The notes under the pieces are model-generated. The model was not told the DNA's origin, made no database searches, and saw nothing but the letters and a program-made list of their open reading frames with translations. DNA of 64,000 bases from Asticcacaulis benevestitus DSM 16100 = ATCC BAA-896 (GTDB taxonomy: Bacteria; Pseudomonadota; Alphaproteobacteria; Caulobacterales; Caulobacteraceae). The stretch covers positions 195 through 64,194 of the forward strand of contig NZ_AQWM01000016.1 of the NCBI RefSeq assembly GCF_000376105.1, written 5' to 3'. This document shows, piece by piece, positions 46,844 through 55,899 of this stretch. A program made the translations under genes and the position numbers. The first letter of the stretch is position 1. Each line of letters starts with the position of its first letter.

Positions 46844-49357
46844 ATGTCAGGAATAGTATCTTTCGCCCAGAATTTTGAAGATGTGCTCTTATATCGCGCC
46901 CTCGGACATATTGAAAAAGGAACCTATATCGACGTTGGAGCACAGCACCCCGTCTTAGATTCGGTCAGCAAAGCGTTTTACGATCTCGGGTGGCGAGGCA
47001 TTCATGTTGAGCCCACTGACGTGTACGCGAACCTGTTGCGCAATGCGAGGCCTGATGAAATTGTGGTTCAGTCGGCCATTTCCAGTCAACATGGACTCCT
47101 CAAATTTTACGAGATACAAGACACAGGACTATCCACAGCTTCAAGCGAAATAGCCGAGACTCATCGCTCGCAGGGCTTTCAAATATTAGAGACCGTTGTT
47201 TCAACGGTTACTTTGGCAGACATTTTCAGTTTATTGCATGAGCCCGTTGTACACTGGCTAAAGATAGACGTTGAAGGACTGGAAGATGAAGTTATAGACA
47301 GTTGGGGCACGTCTCCAGTCAGGCCCTGGATAGTCGTCGTAGAAAGTACCTACCCTAATTCCAGCCGCGAAATCCATCAGGTCTGGGAACCAAAGTTACT
47401 TGCTAGAAAATATACATACGCTCAATTCGATGGCCTAAATAGATACTATGTCGCTGACGAACATTCGGATCTTATCGCAAAGCTCGCTGTCGGCCCTAAT
47501 TACTTTGACCGGTTTCAATTGACCGAAGATATGTGGGCGTTTGCCTCTGCGCGTCATCGTCTGCACGCAGAGACGTCGGTGGCCCGAGATGATGCAGTCG
47601 CAGCGAGAAATGAGCTCCACCAGGTCCACCAGCAACTATTGCATGAAAAAAATCGAAATTCTGCAAGCGAAAGACAGCAATTAGAAGCTATCGCCAGGCT
47701 ACAAATCACCCACGAAAGAAATTTGGAAGAAAAACGCCAAGAATTATCCAGCGAACTTCTCTCGCTTAAACGCATTCACTCAAAAGAAATAGGTGAGGCG
47801 CGGCGTGCTGCAGAAGAGAAAATAAGCAATATCAGGACTGAGTGTGATAGACGGCAAGACGAAATGCGAAACCTGCATCAGGTCGAGCAGACAGAACTCG
47901 CCGAGCACCATACAGCCACTCAAAACGACCTAGAATATCGCATACACTGCCTCACAGCGTCTCTGGACAAGGTCAAGCGTGTGGAAATACCGAATTTCAA
48001 GCGCGAGATTGATAGCAGAATTAATACAATCTCTACCCTTACCCGTGAACTTGAGTCCCGGCAATCACAGTACGCAAAACTTGAAGATCAAGCCGCACAG
48101 CTTCAATATCAAGTCCTTAACTTGCGCGAGCTTTCCTCCCGTCACACCAAAATCGCGCTGTTCTTCTTGCAACAGTATGAAACCTTGACGAGCCGCATCT
48201 CATGGCGCGTCACAAGCCCGTTGCGATGGATATCAAGATCGGTCTTTCCAAATGCGATGAGTGAGATAAACGACGTGACAAGGCAGACATTGGGATACAA
48301 AGGTGAACTTTTTACGCCACTCGATCAGACATTCGCTAAGAATGTACGCTTCTCGGAGGCGTCGGTGTTGCACCCGAGCGAAACACCGAGTACGACCGTT
48401 CCCCTTCGCCAAGAATCCGGATACGCAGCAATGACTTCCCCACAGATCGAATATTCGACCGAGTTAGATCACCTTTTGAGCCTAAACGATTCGGAATTCC
48501 TGAAGCAGGCGTATCAACTTGTTCTGGGCAGAGACCCAGACGAGAATGGCAAGGAGACATACGGATCACTGTTACGCAATGGCATTTCTCGTAGCAGCAT
48601 CATTATAAGCCTATGCAATTCTGAAGAAGGACGAAAGCACCGTAAACCCGAATGGGCTCGCGTGTTGATACAGGCCGAGCAAGCAAATGGCAACTGGTTG
48701 AAGCGACTGTTCAGAGGAAGGCGTATCGCCGAACAAAACCTCAGAGTTGATCTTCGCGCACTCTCACTAAAAATAGATTCTGTCCAAACCAGCCTGTCTA
48801 TACTTCATAGACAAGCGGCCGCGACCGTCCAGATTCAACGCGACATAGCGGAATTGTCGCGTACTGTGCGTCGCCTTGTCAAACAGTCCACGCCGGTATC
48901 GGATTCTCCGTTGAATAAAATTGCGCAATATGAAGACGCGATGGAGAAATTTGGTTCGTTTCTCCCCCTTGATCGGGACGCAGTTCCGAACTTGCGAGAG
49001 AGACTAGATGATTTCCTTTACGGCACATTTCCTGTGGAGGATCACGGCAACGGGCCTGTTCGCTGGACCGGCGACCGCGCCACTCTAAAAGCGCGAATAA
49101 CCGGTCGTAGGCTTACCGTTTTAGCCGCATCTCCTTTTAGGGAGAACAGTATCCAATTGATATGTGCTGGCCGTGTGGTCAAAGACCAGGCCATAGGGTT
49201 CGATATGACGGACCTGGTTGCAGATGTGTCGCCCTACCTCGGGCGCGAAATTGACATCGATATTGTGCCGCAGTTTGTCACCTGCCCGATAAAAGAGGGT
49301 CTTGGTGCTGATATGAGAAAATTAGGTGTAATCGTCGGTGAAGTATATTGCGATTGA
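46844..49357 (+). CDS. FkbM methyltransferase with coiled coil and DUF4214
   Basis: An 837-aa multidomain protein. ATG at 46844-46846 (TGAGGA site) was preferred over a TTG seven codons upstream. Order: FkbM-type SAM methyltransferase (about 1-200; GTYIDVGAQHP, WLKIDVEGLEDEVI); long heptad-rich coiled coil (about 240-430; HEKNRNSASERQQLEAI, LTRELESRQSQYAKLEDQAAQL); aromatic/basic segment ISWRVTSPLRWISRSV; DUF4214 (about 540-605; LKQAYQLVLGRDPDENG); a second short coil; and a beta-rich C-terminal domain (about 725-837). A methyltransferase joined to a rod beside an ABC exporter recalls WbdD, the O-antigen terminator and ruler, though WbdD also has a kinase, absent here. The role is inference. 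Confidence 0.82.
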   Translation: MSGIVSFAQNFEDVLLYRALGHIEKGTYIDVGAQHPVLDSVSKAFYDLGWRGIHVEPTDVYANLLRNARPDEIVVQSAISSQHGLLKFYEIQDTGLSTASSEIAETHRSQGFQILETVVSTVTLADIFSLLHEPVVHWLKIDVEGLEDEVIDSWGTSPVRPWIVVVESTYPNSSREIHQVWEPKLLARKYTYAQFDGLNRYYVADEHSDLIAKLAVGPNYFDRFQLTEDMWAFASARHRLHAETSVARDDAVAARNELHQVHQQLLHEKNRNSASERQQLEAIARLQITHERNLEEKRQELSSELLSLKRIHSKEIGEARRAAEEKISNIRTECDRRQDEMRNLHQVEQTELAEHHTATQNDLEYRIHCLTASLDKVKRVEIPNFKREIDSRINTISTLTRELESRQSQYAKLEDQAAQLQYQVLNLRELSSRHTKIALFFLQQYETLTSRISWRVTSPLRWISRSVFPNAMSEINDVTRQTLGYKGELFTPLDQTFAKNVRFSEASVLHPSETPSTTVPLRQESGYAAMTSPQIEYSTELDHLLSLNDSEFLKQAYQLVLGRDPDENGKETYGSLLRNGISRSSIIISLCNSEEGRKHRKPEWARVLIQAEQANGNWLKRLFRGRRIAEQNLRVDLRALSLKIDSVQTSLSILHRQAAATVQIQRDIAELSRTVRRLVKQSTPVSDSPLNKIAQYEDAMEKFGSFLPLDRDAVPNLRERLDDFLYGTFPVEDHGNGPVRWTGDRATLKARITGRRLTVLAASPFRENSIQLICAGRVVKDQAIGFDMTDLVADVSPYLGREIDIDIVPQFVTCPIKEGLGADMRKLGVIVGEVYCD

Positions 49358-49414
49358 GAAGGGCGTGTGCCTCAGAATTGTAGAAATCGTAGTTTAATTG
49401 GGTAAGGGCTAAAA

Positions 49415-51868
49415 ATGGATTCGATGTGGCGCGGACATGCCGTAATATTGACGCCGGCTTGGCTACGCGGCGATGGTGTCGGCCATGACGTTGAGGGTAT
49501 GGCGCGCGCCCTTATTGCCGACGGCTTCAAGACATACGTCTATAGTCCTTACCATACTGAAAAAGACTATGAGATTTGGACAACATCCGTCGAGACAATA
49601 CGAGCCCTACTGCAGCTCGAAGATACCATATTGATCTACCATCACTCAGTTGGTGCAGATTTGACTGAGAGTTTGCTTCTGTCGGCGCGTTGCAAAACGC
49701 GAATTATGCGGTACCACAACGTAACCCCTCCGGCCTTTTTTGAAGGGTATAATGAAGATTGGGTTCGCAATTGCGCGACGGGGCGCCGCGTAACTTACGA
49801 ATTGGTGAAGGCATGCACGGATTTTCTAGTTCCGAGTTACTATGACGCTCGTGATCTCATAAATGCTGGTGTAAACCCTTCGAAGATCACATATCTTCCC
49901 TATTTCCACAAGCTTGACGACTTCGATCGAACGACAGAAAATTCTGAAACCGTGTCTCGTCTGAAAAATGACTCCAGACTTCACGTATTATTTGTCGGAA
50001 GGCGGGTCAATAACAAAGGTCACAAGCATCTACTCGAAATAATAGCTAAATATTGCGAGATGTATGATCGCGATATTGTCTTGCATATAGTTGGAACTAA
50101 AGATGCCGGGCTGGCGAAATACAACGAAGAACTTTTATCATTAACAAATGAATTAAATATAACTGAAAACGTAATATTTTACGATAAAAGTTCGTTTGAT
50201 TCTATAGTTGCCTTCTATAAAAATTGCGATGTATTCTTATGCACGAGCGAACACGAAGGCTTTTGCATCCCGATTATTGAAGCGGAATATTGCGGATTAC
50301 CCGTAATCGCTTATTATTACACAGGCGTTCCCGAGGCTCTGGGCCCTACTCAGATTAGCATAGATACTCTCAACTATGCGAAATATGCGGTTGAATTACG
50401 CAGAATACGCACTGAGTCGGGTCTGAAGGAAAGTTTGGGTGAAGCTGGCTCTCAGTCAGTGAGGGAACGATTTTCTATTGAAGACACAATTCAAAATTTC
50501 AACCAATATATTGGAAAACTGTTCACGCAGAAGCATCACAGCACTGTCTTGAATTCTGGCGTTGTGACGACCTCTAAATCTTCACTTGCGTCGAAGCGGC
50601 TTCGAGTTGCTTTCGTCGTTCAAAGGTTTGGAAAGCAGGTTTCTGGCGGCGCGGAGACATTTGTGCGGCTATTTGCTGAACGCTTGTCTTCCATATTTGA
50701 TATCACCGTTGTCTCCACTTCATCGTTAACGATGGACTGGGAAAATTCCGTTCCCCTTTACGAGGATGAAGCCTCTGACCCAAGATATAAGGTGATAAGG
50801 TTCCCGGCCCGGCACAAAAGGGACTGGGAGGCTTTTTCTGCAGGCACGGTCAAAGCTGCTAAATCTGAGATTGACATCAGTGAATGGATGGCTAGCCACG
50901 GCCCCCAGGTGCCGGAGATGGCAACTTATTTGATGAAGCATCACGACCAGTTTGACGTCGTCGTGAACTGGACCTACTTATTCAGCAATATGGAGTATGT
51001 GGCGAGATTAAGCGGAAAAGTCCCGCTGATCTGCGTTCCCTTCTTCCATGACGAGAACTTTGCATATCTACCAGGCATGCAGGATCTATGCGCCGCATAC
51101 GAAGGATTTGTGTTCCAGACAGATGCAGAACGCAACCTTGCAGACCAGCTCTATCCGATTGAAAACGCACAAAAAATTACCCTCGGCTGTGGGATAAACG
51201 AAGATTCTGTCGGCACTCGGTCTTTGGAACGCCAAGACCGCTTTCCATGGCCTTACATCGTATATGTCGGGCGCATTGAGCCAGCCAAGGCTGTGGATGA
51301 ACTGTTCCGCCTCTTCGAAAAGTACAAGGCGGATTTTCCCGGTGATCTTAAGCTCGTTCTAATCGGCAAACCGTTCCAGATCGAGATTCCAAAGCATCCT
51401 GACATCGTACACGCTGGATTTGTGTCTGACGAAGACAAGCAGATTATCATTGATCAAGCTTTAGTTTTGGTCAATCCAAGTCATTTCGAATCCTTTTCCC
51501 TTGTATTACTGGAGGCGTGGGCAATGTCCTGCCCCGTTCTTGTGACCACCTCGTGCAATGCAACTTCGGAACAGGTCCGAAAAAGTGGCGGCGGTTTGGT
51601 TTTCAGCAACTACCGTGATTTTGCCTGGTGCCTAAACATGTTGCAGTCAAACCCCGAGTTGGCTAAGACTTTGGGCGAAGAGGGACATGAATACTACGTG
51701 CAGAACTATCTGTGGAGTGAACTAACACCTCGCTTAAGCGCCTTCATATCTGACACACACAGATACTGGCTAGGCAAAAACGGCCAGGAAAGTACCTCAC
51801 TGCTTGAGTACAACGAAAGTCCGGACGATGAAGTGATGCCACCTTCTCGGAAAGGTCTGCCGATTTAA
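49415..51868 (+). CDS. Double GT4-family glycosyltransferase (two GT-B modules)
   Basis: An 817-aa fusion starting at ATG after AAGGGC. The first module (about 1-375) has MRYHNVTPPAFF, VLFVGRRVNNKGHKHLLEII and E-x7-E in SEHEGFCIPIIEAEY. The second (about 395-790) restarts with RVAFVVQRFGKQVSGGAETFVRLF and has YIVYVGRIEPAKAVDELF and NPSHFESFSLVLLEAW. Both donor sites look intact, so the protein may add two sugars in turn, like the bifunctional mannosyltransferases of ABC-exported O-antigens. The C-terminal tail (790-817) is polar and unassigned. Confidence 0.87.
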   Translation: MDSMWRGHAVILTPAWLRGDGVGHDVEGMARALIADGFKTYVYSPYHTEKDYEIWTTSVETIRALLQLEDTILIYHHSVGADLTESLLLSARCKTRIMRYHNVTPPAFFEGYNEDWVRNCATGRRVTYELVKACTDFLVPSYYDARDLINAGVNPSKITYLPYFHKLDDFDRTTENSETVSRLKNDSRLHVLFVGRRVNNKGHKHLLEIIAKYCEMYDRDIVLHIVGTKDAGLAKYNEELLSLTNELNITENVIFYDKSSFDSIVAFYKNCDVFLCTSEHEGFCIPIIEAEYCGLPVIAYYYTGVPEALGPTQISIDTLNYAKYAVELRRIRTESGLKESLGEAGSQSVRERFSIEDTIQNFNQYIGKLFTQKHHSTVLNSGVVTTSKSSLASKRLRVAFVVQRFGKQVSGGAETFVRLFAERLSSIFDITVVSTSSLTMDWENSVPLYEDEASDPRYKVIRFPARHKRDWEAFSAGTVKAAKSEIDISEWMASHGPQVPEMATYLMKHHDQFDVVVNWTYLFSNMEYVARLSGKVPLICVPFFHDENFAYLPGMQDLCAAYEGFVFQTDAERNLADQLYPIENAQKITLGCGINEDSVGTRSLERQDRFPWPYIVYVGRIEPAKAVDELFRLFEKYKADFPGDLKLVLIGKPFQIEIPKHPDIVHAGFVSDEDKQIIIDQALVLVNPSHFESFSLVLLEAWAMSCPVLVTTSCNATSEQVRKSGGGLVFSNYRDFAWCLNMLQSNPELAKTLGEEGHEYYVQNYLWSELTPRLSAFISDTHRYWLGKNGQESTSLLEYNESPDDEVMPPSRKGLPI

Positions 51869-52230
51869 CTTGACTTATCTGTCGAGTTCCACTCGAAAAC
51901 GGGGGATAGAATGCCCGTCTTCGGGTAAAGTTTGACAGACTTTCCCAAAGATAAGCTCACGTAAAACCGGAATTTCCCAATTGAAATCCGGTTTGGGCGA
52001 TGTGGAGAATTTCACTAGTAAGGCGTCAAAGTAGGTCACCACCTAATTTGGCCCGACTGCGTTCTGCCGATCAGCGGGTCGCATTAGGTGTGATGATCCG
52101 GTCGCTAATCCATCGCACATAGCGTAATTACATTTAGTTTACCGGATTGTGTTCCAAGCACCTTGCGCCTGAAAATATGAGCGTTTAAGATTCAGTATAT
52201 CCGCGTCATTCTGCATTTTTTGGAGTAATA
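51869..52230. other. 362-base intergenic stretch in the glycan locus
   Basis: A/T-rich. It contains a hairpin at 51964-51994 and probably the promoter of the sulfotransferase gene, but no clear -35/-10 pair. No gene is seen. Confidence 0.5.
51964..51994 (+). terminator. Hairpin after the double GT4 gene
   Basis: AAACCGGAATTTC and GAAATCCGGTTT pair over 12 bp with one bulge and a loop of about 6 bases. It ends in TTT then GGG, so termination would be weak. Confidence 0.5.
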
Positions 52231-54207
52231 ATGAGTGTAAAACGGAAGCAGAGTTTTTTTTCCGGTCGTATAGTGTACGATCATGTACCAAAAACTGCTG
52301 GTCAAGCCATTCGCTTATGGTTGCAGAGGGAATTGGGCACGGGCACTGTCACAGGCAACCTAGTCGGCAAACACGACGACATATTACGTCTGCATGGCGG
52401 ACTACACCCAATTATTTGCGGACACCTCATATTCGAAGGCTCGGGGTTAGATCCTCGTTACTCATACTTCACGAACATACGCGAACCTGTGGAGAGAGCC
52501 GTCTCTTGGCTTCATTTTATCGTAAATAATCACCGGCCCGACGAGTTGACGCCAGGCCTATGGGAACAGGCCGAGGTCTTTTTACGAACCGGCGATGAGT
52601 TGGGTGAAATGATTCCCTATCACCTAAACAATCACTATGTGAATCATTTTTCATCGATTAGTTCCACGGCCCAGATGACAGACGAATCGAAGCTGGAACT
52701 GGCGCTGCAAAATATTCAACAATACGACGTTATTGGTGATTTTGGTGACCTGCCTCAATTTACTCGCAACATCTCAAATTTTTTGAAAATTCCCGTCGCG
52801 ACCAAGCTCGAGCACACAAATATAACTAGTTTTCGTCCTGAAATAACGCAGATCTCTACGAACCTCCGCGAACGCCTTTTTGAACTGAACAATTTGGACC
52901 TCCAGTTTTATCAGAAACTGAAGAGCGTAAATTTTCACGCCAATTCGAAACGAAAGGTTGAAAACATAGTAGAGCGCAAATGGGAAGTTTACAATGAGCC
53001 TCACCTTCCCACCGAAAAGCCTAAAACAATTCAAGTTGTTGCAGTTAAGTTAAAGCCTGAATCTTATGTGCTTGATAGCCGGGAGATATTAGATTTTTCT
53101 TTGTCCTTTTCTACTGAATTGTCCATCGAGAAAATCGACTTAATAATATCTATTTACGACGAGGAGGGACGTCTGGCCTTCGAGAGTTCCTCTGATCTCT
53201 CTTCGTCCTCACCGACAAATTTGTGCCCAGGCGTCTACGAAACGCATTTTTATCTGGTTCCTGACCTGCCGGAGGGAGAATACTCTGTCAGATTCTCTTT
53301 CCAGGAGTTCGACAATGGCTCTTCACATCACCTCGGTGGTGTAGACTACGACTTGCGCTTCCGCGTCCAAGTTGATCGTAAAGTCGAAACCAAAGGATAT
53401 TCCGCACTCTCGGCAAAATTCCTATGCCATCAGATCAGCTCTGACCCGATTGTGGATTTTGACGACGCAACAGGTTTTACCGCGGTTAGCGGAACGTTTG
53501 AGAAAATGCACCCCAATGAAACACTTTGGGTGCCAGTAGAGATCGTGAACCGCTCGCTACATGATTGGGTTGGCACGATTGACAAGCCACTGCAACTGAA
53601 ACACGAATGGATGATGGCGGGCGACAATAGCTGGGTTGACGCTCCAAAACCCCACTTCATCATCGACAGGATTGACGCGCAATCTTCTTTTGTTGCCAAT
53701 ATCAACATCAAGGCGCCCTACCAGCCGGGCCCTTACGATCTACGATTTATTTTGGCGCAAGGCGATAGTGACCTGGCGAGTTTCGGGTTTGCATCCGATG
53801 GATTCACCGTCAATGTAATAAAATGGTCTGAGGCTAAACGCTATGGAGCCGCCGATGTACGCCTCTTTTCTACCACCGGCCAGCCGCTTGGGAGTGTGAA
53901 GGCCTCAAGTGGCGCAGACGGGTTTTTGACCTACGGACCCTTTTGCGATCTGCCACGGGGAGACTATTTGGTAGTTTTCGAAGGATCAGTCGTCGATCCA
54001 GGTACGAGCTCGTACGCAGATGTGGCGGTAAACGAGCATGTTCTCATTCAAAAGCCACTGGATAAAGAGGAGAACACCAACGTCATCGCTCAACTCGCAT
54101 TTAGCTTAGAAAGAAATAGTTCTAGGGTAGAATTTAGGATTTGGGTAGATAGACATGCCGATATCCAGTTGAGTGGCATCCAAGTTGTGCCGACCCGCCT
54201 TGATTAA
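52231..54207 (+). CDS. Sulfotransferase fused to Wzt-C-like glycan-binding domains
   Basis: A 658-aa multidomain protein (GGAG site, ATG). Residues about 10-245 form a PAPS-dependent sulfotransferase: HVPKTAGQAIRLW is the 5'-phosphosulfate loop, and FTNIREPVERAVSWLHF the 3'-phosphate site (Arg, Ser). Residues about 268-385 (LKPESYVLDSREILDFSLSF, then LPEGEYSVRFSFQEF and DLRFRV) look like the Ig-like C-terminal domain of Wzt ATPases that recognises O-antigen ends. Two further beta-rich domains follow (about 395-530, 530-658). No signal peptide, so it acts in the cytosol. The nearby Wzt lacks this domain, so the fusion may supply it in trans. Domain naming is by pattern, not by search. Confidence 0.78.
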   Translation: MSVKRKQSFFSGRIVYDHVPKTAGQAIRLWLQRELGTGTVTGNLVGKHDDILRLHGGLHPIICGHLIFEGSGLDPRYSYFTNIREPVERAVSWLHFIVNNHRPDELTPGLWEQAEVFLRTGDELGEMIPYHLNNHYVNHFSSISSTAQMTDESKLELALQNIQQYDVIGDFGDLPQFTRNISNFLKIPVATKLEHTNITSFRPEITQISTNLRERLFELNNLDLQFYQKLKSVNFHANSKRKVENIVERKWEVYNEPHLPTEKPKTIQVVAVKLKPESYVLDSREILDFSLSFSTELSIEKIDLIISIYDEEGRLAFESSSDLSSSSPTNLCPGVYETHFYLVPDLPEGEYSVRFSFQEFDNGSSHHLGGVDYDLRFRVQVDRKVETKGYSALSAKFLCHQISSDPIVDFDDATGFTAVSGTFEKMHPNETLWVPVEIVNRSLHDWVGTIDKPLQLKHEWMMAGDNSWVDAPKPHFIIDRIDAQSSFVANINIKAPYQPGPYDLRFILAQGDSDLASFGFASDGFTVNVIKWSEAKRYGAADVRLFSTTGQPLGSVKASSGADGFLTYGPFCDLPRGDYLVVFEGSVVDPGTSSYADVAVNEHVLIQKPLDKEENTNVIAQLAFSLERNSSRVEFRIWVDRHADIQLSGIQVVPTRLD

Positions 54208-54440
54208 CAACCAACCACCCTTGCCCGTACCGGTCGACGCAGACATGTATCGGCATCGAGATAGCCCTGTTATGCTCCAGTTTCGAGTGCAAGGAACATC
54301 GGCGCCTGGCGCGTAATAATGGCGTAATCTGCGGTATTTTCCAGACAATTTTGGGTGGAATCGATTTACCGCCATAATCCGCCTTGCGCCGTTTGCCCGC
54401 TCTCGCTATACGCAATAATCTACGTAATTATGAGGCTAAA

Positions 54441-55823
54441 ATGAGAGTTGCCAACACTTATCCTGACCGTCATGTATGTGTAATTGGCCTTGGTTATGTG
54501 GGCTTGACGCTTGCAGTTGCGCTGGCAGAGGTTGGTTTCCAAGTTCATGGTGTGGAGCTGAACCCGAAGACTGTCGAGGTCATTCAAAGTGGGAGGGCCC
54601 CTTTTAAAGAGACAGGCCTGGACTTGAGACTTGCCGCTCAAGTATCAGCAGGAAATTTGACGGCCTCGCTGGATTGGCCAGCACCTGGCACTTCAAACGT
54701 CTATATTGTGACCGTCGGCACACCGCTGGGAGCTGGCGAGAAAATAACGAATTTGACGTCCATTCGTCACGTTGCTGAGCGTTTGTCAGAGAATTTACGC
54801 CCAAACAACCTCATACTTCTCCGTTCGACGGTGCGCGTAGGTGTCAGCCGGGATATCGTTAAGGCCGCCTTGGATACGTCGGGCTTGCCCTACGATCTCG
54901 CTTTCTGTCCCGAACGCACTCTTGAGGGAAAAGCCCTTCACGAGTTACGCACTCTCCCGCAAATCATAGGTGGTCTGACGCCAGCCTCGACCATGCGGGC
55001 CAGCCAGTTTTTCAATTTTCTGACACCGACCACCATTCGAGTGCGTGATCTCGAGACGGCGGAAATGATCAAACTGATCAACAATACGCAACGAGATCTT
55101 ATGTTTGCGTTCGCAAACGAGGTTGCGGAAATGTGTGACGCCATCGGCGTATCCGCTCTTGAGGTGATAGAAGCGGGCAACATGGGTTACCCGCGTGCAT
55201 CTATGCCAATCCCTGGACCAGTCGGCGGTCCTTGTCTTGAAAAGGATCCCTATATCTTGGCAGAAGGCGTTACGGCTCGTGGAGGCGAAGTCCGCATGCC
55301 GCTTCTGGGACGTGAAGTCAACGAGGCACTCCCATCCCGCACTGCCAAGATCGTTTTCGATGAGTTGTTGGAACGGGGCCCTTCTGAAAAGATTCAGAAA
55401 GGTGTTATCATGGGAGTGGCATTCAAAGGCCGGCCCGAGACCTCCGACTTACGTGGCACCTTAGCGATACCGCTAATCAAAGAATTAAAAACTGTTTTCC
55501 CTGATGTGAAGCTGGTCGCATACGATCCCTCCGTACCAGACTCTGACGTTGAGTCCCTGGGCGTTGAGGTAAGCTCATCGGCGTCGGAAGCTTTTGAAGG
55601 GGCCAGCTTTGTTATTTATCAGAATAACAACGTGATTTTTCAGTCCCTGGATTTATCCGCACTCAGTCAGTCGTTAGCGCCGGGTGCGATAATTTACGAC
55701 ATGTGGAATCAATATGATTCTGAAATGCTCCATCTTCGGGATGACACAGTTTATTTTGGCTTGGGAACTCGTATTTTGGCGTCAATTTCGGGAACCGCTG
55801 GTCTCGCTGACACCAAAAGCTAA
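54441..55823 (+). CDS. UDP-sugar 6-dehydrogenase family enzyme
   Basis: A 460-aa NAD-dependent dehydrogenase. The ATG at 54441 has a GAGGC site; a start 19 codons upstream lacks one. The Rossmann motif is VIGLGYVGLTLAVALAEVG, then TPLG, RSTVRVGVSRDIV, FCPERTLEGKALHELR, and the catalytic Cys in VGGPCLEKDPYIL (about 270). The ERT/EGKA pattern is nearer to the UDP-GlcNAc/ManNAc dehydrogenases (WbpA/WecC type) than to UDP-glucose dehydrogenase, so the product is a uronic acid of uncertain kind for the surface glycan. The next gene, an SDR, probably acts on its product. Confidence 0.87.
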   Translation: MRVANTYPDRHVCVIGLGYVGLTLAVALAEVGFQVHGVELNPKTVEVIQSGRAPFKETGLDLRLAAQVSAGNLTASLDWPAPGTSNVYIVTVGTPLGAGEKITNLTSIRHVAERLSENLRPNNLILLRSTVRVGVSRDIVKAALDTSGLPYDLAFCPERTLEGKALHELRTLPQIIGGLTPASTMRASQFFNFLTPTTIRVRDLETAEMIKLINNTQRDLMFAFANEVAEMCDAIGVSALEVIEAGNMGYPRASMPIPGPVGGPCLEKDPYILAEGVTARGGEVRMPLLGREVNEALPSRTAKIVFDELLERGPSEKIQKGVIMGVAFKGRPETSDLRGTLAIPLIKELKTVFPDVKLVAYDPSVPDSDVESLGVEVSSSASEAFEGASFVIYQNNNVIFQSLDLSALSQSLAPGAIIYDMWNQYDSEMLHLRDDTVYFGLGTRILASISGTAGLADTKS

Positions 55824-55845
55824 GTTACGGCCTGCTCCGCCGCTG

Positions 55846-55871
55846 ATTTGGCAAAAAGCCAAATTTTGTGG
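55846..55871 (+). terminator. Weak hairpin between dehydrogenase and SDR genes
   Basis: ATTTGGC-AAAAA-GCCAAAT followed by TTTGTGG. Seven base pairs, so probably partial termination within the operon. An A10 tract just after it precedes the SDR ribosome site. Confidence 0.4.
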
Positions 55872-55899
55872 TCTTTATTAAAAAAAAAACGGAAGTCTC

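Noticed and set aside
51900-51930. CCCGTCTTCGGG-type small stem before the sulfotransferase
   Set aside because: Only four to five base pairs, with no tail; not distinguishable from background.
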